Assembly (NCBI GenBank): GCA_035286585.1 | Contig: DATEDC010000023.1 | Coordinates: 1 to 9,277, forward strand | Length of the DNA: 9,277 nt | Direction: 5' to 3' | DNA from: DSOS01 sp035286585 | GTDB lineage: Bacteria > Chloroflexota > Anaerolineae > Anaerolineales > UBA4823 | Part shown: positions 6,699 through 9,277 of the stretch, one piece after another | Layout of the letters: each line of letters begins with the position of its first letter | Position numbering within the stretch: position 1 is the first letter of the stretch | Program-made: the position numbers and the translations under genes | Notes under the pieces: model-generated | Seen by the model: only the letters and a program-made list of their open reading frames with translations | Database searches by the model: none | What the model was told of the DNA's origin: nothing

Positions 6699-7494
6699 CA
6701 GATGTGTTCCTGGGCGATTCCTCCAGGGTCTGCTGGATAAAGCGCAGCATGCGCTGGTAATGCGACCCTTTCCAATATACCTGGCTGCATTCCGGGCAGC
6801 GCCGAAATTCGTCGAAATACTTTTTCGTCAGCGGCTCCAGCCGCTCCAGCACTTCCTGCTTGCTCACCCTCTGCAAGACCCCGTTGCAGCGCATGCAGCG
6901 CTGAAAAGGGGCGATTTCTTGCTTCAGGTCAAAGCGCCTCACCACTTCGATTAACTGCTGGCGGGGGACCTTGCTGCGCACCCAGTAGCCGTGTTGGATG
7001 ACGCTGCGCATCAGCAGGCGCACATCGCGAGTCAGCAAGACCCGCTCCTGCTGGGTGGACAGTTGGGCCAGCTCCGCGTCCTGATAGTCGTTGCGATACA
7101 GGCAGTCAAAGCCCAACATGCGCAGGTACACTGCCAGCCTGCCCATGTGGTTGTCCAGCAGGAAGCCCCGCTCGGCGGCTTGCAGCGCTTTGAGCGCCCT
7201 TTTGCCGGGCGGGTAGGCCGCTATCGCATCGCCATCCTGAACCAGGTAGCCTAAATCGACCCTGGACCGGTTGACCAGGATACGCTCCAGCTCTGTGTGC
7301 GGCACGCCCAGCGATTCGATCAGGTGCTTGACCGACTGGTTGCCGTTGAAGGCGAGCGAGATTGCCAGGTTCTTGCGCCGCTCGGGCAGGAAATCGTTCA
7401 GCTCGGCGTGGAAGGTGAACTTCGCCTGTTTGAGCGTGCGGGTTGGCTCGCGTTCCTGCTGGATCGCCGGGGAGCCGTGCTCGGGCTGTGCCAT
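6691..7494 (-). CDS. Mut7-C RNase domain protein with N-terminal ubiquitin-like domain
   Basis: A 267-residue protein with two domains. Residues about 24-95 resemble the Mut7-C ubiquitin/ThiS-like domain (FTFHAELNDFLP, the VKHLIESLGVPHTELERILVN region, then VQDGDAIAAYP). Residues about 108-255 form the Mut7-C domain, a PIN-like RNase fold, with FLLDNHMGRLA (Asp114), LRMLGFDCLYRND (125-136) and LLTRD (Asp157) as acidic active-site candidates. A zinc ribbon is formed by C200-x2-C203 and C233-x2-C236 (CMRCNG and CPECSQVYWKGSHY). Bacterial members are annotated as RNases from fold and homology to the C-terminus of animal Mut-7; substrates are not established. There is little ribosome site before the ATG, only AGG within TTTAGGCT. 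It is first in an apparent operon with the two-component system. Confidence 0.9.
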   Translation of the reverse strand: MAQPEHGSPAIQQEREPTRTLKQAKFTFHAELNDFLPERRKNLAISLAFNGNQSVKHLIESLGVPHTELERILVNRSRVDLGYLVQDGDAIAAYPPGKRALKALQAAERGFLLDNHMGRLAVYLRMLGFDCLYRNDYQDAELAQLSTQQERVLLTRDVRLLMRSVIQHGYWVRSKVPRQQLIEVVRRFDLKQEIAPFQRCMRCNGVLQRVSKQEVLERLEPLTKKYFDEFRRCPECSQVYWKGSHYQRMLRFIQQTLEESPRNTSDE

Positions 7495-7500
7495 AGCCTA

Positions 7501-7529
7501 AACATACTCACTTGATCCTAAATAGTCAA
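7501..7529 (-). promoter_or_regulatory. Candidate sigma70-type promoter of the Mut7-C/two-component operon
   Basis: On the minus strand: -35 TTGACT (7524-7529, 5 of 6 consensus), a 17-base spacer, and -10 TATGTT (7501-7506, 4 of 6). Only six bases separate the -10 from the ATG at 7494, so a start site seven bases downstream would coincide with the A of the ATG and yield a leaderless mRNA. This agrees with the poor ribosome site of that gene. Spacing and -35 are good, but no experimental support can be seen. Confidence 0.5.
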
Positions 7530-7539
7530 GGTGCAGTTT

Positions 7540-7555
7540 AAAAAAATCCCCGATT
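7540..7555 (-). terminator. Weak hairpin plus T-run after the hydrolase gene
   Basis: Read on the minus strand, AATC-GGG-GATT (stem arms 7552-7555 and 7545-7548) runs straight into seven T residues. The stem is only four base pairs with a three-base loop and overlaps the hydrolase stop codon, so it is a marginal intrinsic terminator. Its position just before the candidate promoter at 7501-7529 fits a transcription boundary. Confidence 0.3.
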
Positions 7556-8033
7556 ACCCCAGGATTTTCACCCAATCGATAGCGTGCACGGTCTGATAAA
7601 GCCCGTGATCGTCCTCCACCACCCGGAAATCCAGGTTGGAAAATGCGCCCTCCGCCAGCGCGCGCACCGTCCCCAGCGGGAGGAGCTCGTCTCGCGCCCC
7701 GTGGTATATGATCGTCGGCACGTCGATCGGCTCCGCTGGGCGGCTGGCAAAATCGGGCCAGATCAGCGCTGGGGCGAGCAGCACCAGCTTATCCACCTGC
7801 TGCGGCCGCTCGCAGGTGAAGAGCGCCGCCATCAGGCCGCCAAAGCTGGAGCCGATCATCTTCCAGCCGCCTCTCTTGCCCAGGATGCCCCGCAGCAGCC
7901 CCATGCGCTCTTCCAGGGAGCCGCGGAAATCCGGCGTCAGGATGCCCGGGAACAGGCCGCGCAGCATTGCCGCTTTGACGCCCTGGGATGAGCTTTCCAG
8001 ACCGTGGATGAATATCAGGCGTGTTGGATCCAT
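7554..8033 (-). CDS. Small alpha/beta-fold hydrolase (YqiA/RBBP9-like size class)
   Basis: A 159-residue minimal alpha/beta hydrolase. It begins with the oxyanion-strand motif LIFIHGLESSSQG (6-18), has the nucleophile elbow MIGSSFGGLMA with Ser63, an acid candidate Asp115 in IIYHGARDELLP, and the catalytic His143 in EDDHGLY, so the triad is complete. At 159 residues it is shorter than a typical 250-300 residue hydrolase and has little room for a lid; small relatives such as YqiA and RBBP9 are the nearest comparison. Substrate is unknown, probably a small ester or thioester. The ATG has only a weak AGAG upstream. It follows the unknown gene by 39 bases, and its stop is 59 bases from the next start. 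Confidence 0.85.
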   Translation of the reverse strand: MDPTRLIFIHGLESSSQGVKAAMLRGLFPGILTPDFRGSLEERMGLLRGILGKRGGWKMIGSSFGGLMAALFTCERPQQVDKLVLLAPALIWPDFASRPAEPIDVPTIIYHGARDELLPLGTVRALAEGAFSNLDFRVVEDDHGLYQTVHAIDWVKILG

Positions 8034-8072
8034 TTCATCTCTGATGGATAAGAGTTTACCAGTTATTGGATG

Positions 8073-8624
8073 TCACCAGGGGTTTAGCCTCAACCCCAGG
8101 AGCAGATCGGCTGCCACCAGGCGATAGGCGGGCCGGTAAGCCTGCCGGTAAGCCTGAGAATGGCCCAGCGGCGGGTAGCCCTTCGTCTGCACCAGTTGGG
8201 TAATTTCCATTAGCTCCACTAAATTCCAACCAGCCCAAAGCGCACGGCGGTTGGCTGCCACCACCAGGTCCCAGGTCGCGGCCAGCTCTTCCACCTGCCC
8301 CCATTTTCTCCCCGCCGTTTCCAGGCAGGCTTCTACCAGCAAAGTCGGGTCGCCAGCCTGCGCCTTGAAAGGCCGCAAGTTCAGCCTTCCCAGCGCGCCA
8401 TCCGGGCGAATTGCCTCCCAAAGCGGGTCGTTGCCCTCCCCTTCCATCGCATCCAACTCTTCCACCAGCCATTGAGCAAATGATTCGAATGAGGTGATCC
8501 AGTGCTCCGGCCCAAGGATCCCCTGGTAGAGCAGTTTGTAGGAATCGCGCGGTTCCATCTCAGGGCGCTGCTTCAACTGCTCCTGAAGCCACAGTAATAC
8601 CTTATCTTTATTTGAAAAGATCAC
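8073..8624 (-). CDS. Conserved protein of unknown function, internal GTG start
   Basis: A soluble protein of 183 residues if started at the GTG at 8624. The frame continues 30 codons upstream to an ATG at 8714, but that extension overlaps the preceding gene by 32 bases, has an atypical composition and contains a TATAAT. The GTG is preceded by GGAG about eight bases upstream, which is why I prefer it. Motifs that look family-like are DSYKLLYQGILGPEHW (27-42), RPDGALGRLNLRPFKA (73-88), and the tyrosine/arginine-rich stretch YPPLGHSQAYRQAYRPAYRL (150-169). There is no signal peptide or membrane segment. I recall proteins of similar pattern annotated only as hypothetical and cannot name a domain. 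Charged and histidine residues in these blocks could form an active or binding site, but no function is claimed. Confidence 0.75.
   Translation of the reverse strand: MIFSNKDKVLLWLQEQLKQRPEMEPRDSYKLLYQGILGPEHWITSFESFAQWLVEELDAMEGEGNDPLWEAIRPDGALGRLNLRPFKAQAGDPTLLVEACLETAGRKWGQVEELAATWDLVVAANRRALWAGWNLVELMEITQLVQTKGYPPLGHSQAYRQAYRPAYRLVAADLLLGLRLNPW
8133..8156. repeat. Two perfect 12-base tandem copies inside the unknown gene
   Basis: CCGGTAAGCCTG occurs twice in tandem (8133-8144 and 8145-8156), with a degraded third copy at 8121-8132 (7 of 12 matches). On the coding (minus) strand the region encodes QAYRQAYRPAYR, a four-residue period with AYR three times. The perfect DNA identity of two units suggests recent duplication or slippage, although the protein motif itself may be conserved. 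Confidence 0.7.
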
Positions 8625-8658
8625 AGGTATTACTCCAGAACTCCAGCCATATTGGCTG

Positions 8659-8664
8659 ATTATA
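8659..8664 (-). promoter_or_regulatory. Candidate -10 box for the unknown gene
   Basis: Reads TATAAT on the minus strand, just after the stop of the upstream gene (8683) and about 35 bases before the GTG at 8624. A start near 8652 would give a leader of under 30 bases containing GGAG. No convincing -35 is present (TCTGAG at the 17-base spacing). Confidence 0.4.
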
Positions 8665-8682
8665 TCAACGCCATTTAATGGC

Positions 8683-8982
8683 TCAGAAAACCTGGTAAAT
8701 CGCCTGCCTGGCATCGCCCCAGACGATCAGGTCTTTTCCCTCATTGAACCACTCTACATATTCGGGGTCTGCCAGCACTTTGGCGTAGACCTCCTCCAAC
8801 TGGGCCATGCTTTCATAACGAGAAACAATGTGATTCTGGTAAATTGCCCCGCCCATATTGCCCAGTATCTCGGTGGGAATGTTGTACTTCTCTTTGGCCC
8901 AACTCGAAAATTTCTTTAAATGCTCGATGCCCTGAAAGCGCATCCCGGGTTTTGTATTTACGGTAATTGCAGCATAATACAT
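8683..8982 (-). CDS. Small protein, probable dimeric alpha/beta-barrel (NIPSNAP/ABM-like) fold
   Basis: A 99-residue protein. It starts with a beta-strand-like MYYAAITVNTKPG, followed by a basic amphipathic helix (about 15-33), the segment TEILGNMGGAIYQNHIVSRYESMAQLEEVYAKVLADPEYVEWFNEG (partly 37-81), and ends in LIVWGDARQAIYQVF. The strand-helix-strand-strand-helix-strand order, the DPEYxxWF motif after a helix and the length of about 100 residues resemble ferredoxin-like dimeric alpha/beta-barrel proteins such as NIPSNAP or ABM families. This is judged by pattern, and no activity follows from it. The start is well supported: AAGGAG lies six bases before the ATG. The next gene overlaps it only if the long ATG start of that gene is used. 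Confidence 0.8.
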   Translation of the reverse strand: MYYAAITVNTKPGMRFQGIEHLKKFSSWAKEKYNIPTEILGNMGGAIYQNHIVSRYESMAQLEEVYAKVLADPEYVEWFNEGKDLIVWGDARQAIYQVF

Positions 8983-8988
8983 GAGTTT

Positions 8989-8994
8989 CTCCTT
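8989..8994 (-). promoter_or_regulatory. Ribosome binding site of the 99-residue gene
   Basis: Reads AAGGAG on the minus strand, six bases before the ATG ending at 8982. It is the strongest ribosome site in the right part of the window and fixes that start. Confidence 0.75.
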
Positions 8995-9109
8995 TTTATC
9001 TCATCCAGATCAGGCAAAAGTTATATCCAGGCATGGTGGTTAATAAGATGCAGGTGCGTGATGGAAAGCGGGCGGAAGCAGTGACTTTGATCCAGTCTGT
9101 TCAAAGAAT

Positions 9110-9137
9110 ATTATACATTTGAATCACACTAGGGCAA
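9110..9137 (-). promoter_or_regulatory. Candidate promoter upstream of the 99-residue gene
   Basis: On the minus strand: TTGCCC (9132-9137, 4 of 6 to the -35 consensus), a 16-base spacer and a perfect TATAAT (9110-9115). Transcription would start near 9103 and give a leader of about 120 bases. The stretch 8983-9130 is clearly more AT-rich than the genes and has no supported ORF. A second TATAAT sits at 9154-9159 without a recognisable -35 (TGGCTG at 17 bases). Confidence 0.45.
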
Positions 9138-9201
9138 TTGCGACATCCGGCCGATTATAGTCTCCGGGGAGCGCGCCAGCCAGCGGGGGAAATTACGCAG
9201 G

Positions 9202-9277
9202 CTAGTAGCCGGGGATGCACGGCGCAGCCAGCCCGTCCGGCGGGGGAGCCGGTTTGTGCTCGGGTATGCGCACCAGG
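9202..9277 (-). CDS. Possible 3' end of a minus-strand gene (partial)
   Basis: From the window edge a minus-strand frame runs 24 codons to a TAG at 9202-9204, giving LVRIPEHKPAPPPDGLAAPC and then IPGY. Third positions are mostly G or C (about 20 of 24), like the real genes, and GC content rises sharply at this point. The piece is too short to identify, and other frames here are open too, including one on the plus strand from 9133 that lacks an ordinary start codon. The strand matches the neighbours, which is the main reason to prefer it. Confidence 0.3.
   Translation of the reverse strand, partial: LVRIPEHKPAPPPDGLAAPCIPGY

Noticed and set aside
9033..9122. Plus-strand ORF of 29 codons (ATG to TGA) in the right gap
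   Set aside because: It is short, has no ribosome site, overlaps the promoter candidate on the other strand and resembles nothing.
9133..9277. Plus-strand open frame running off the right edge, with a protein-like translation
   Set aside because: There is no ATG, GTG or TTG in its first 30 codons, and an opposite-strand frame with GC-rich third positions is at least as good. The evidence does not separate them, so only the minus-strand frame is listed, at low confidence.
1..9277. CRISPR array, tRNA, rRNA, transposase or phage genes
   Set aside because: No regularly spaced repeats, cloverleaf-like sequence, transposase motif or phage protein was seen on either strand.

Overview
The window is GC-rich and densely coded. 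After a 5'-truncated plus-strand gene (1-297), every well-supported gene is on the minus strand, so transcription runs from about 9100 down to 313. The gene content suits a Chloroflexota bacterium, possibly Anaerolineae: glycolate oxidase GlcDEF with a DUF2203 protein, a Mut7-C RNase next to an OmpR-type two-component system, and GC-rich codon use with strong GGAGG ribosome sites. This placement is inferred from content only; there is no rRNA or other marker gene.

Layout, left to right. 1-297: the C-terminal part of an intradiol dioxygenase-like protein, convergent with the rest. 313-4515: a compact minus-strand cluster glcD-glcE-glcF-DUF2203 (gaps of 27, 36 and 12 bases), which should oxidise glycolate (or a similar 2-hydroxy acid) to glyoxylate and pass electrons through Fe-S centres. 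A perfect TATAAT lies just upstream of glcD and overlaps a spurious N-terminal extension. 4646-4720: an unusual repeat of three interleaved inverted-repeat pairs. 4716-7494: a minus-strand operon of a Mut7-C RNase, an OmpR/PhoB response regulator (8-base overlap with the RNase gene) and a membrane histidine kinase. It has a plausible sigma70-type promoter whose predicted start site falls on, or within a base or two of, the ATG.

7554-8982: three small genes on the minus strand: a minimal alpha/beta hydrolase, a conserved protein of unknown function whose start is best placed at an internal GTG, and a small protein resembling dimeric alpha/beta-barrel proteins. 8983-9201 holds no convincing gene but two TATAAT boxes. 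The last 76 bases may hold the 3' end of another minus-strand gene.

Most of the region is ordinary housekeeping and accessory metabolism. I do not see a clear new defence or mobile system. The items most worth a second look are the interleaved inverted repeat, the RNase/two-component overlap, the possibly leaderless promoter, and the unknown protein with its internal start.
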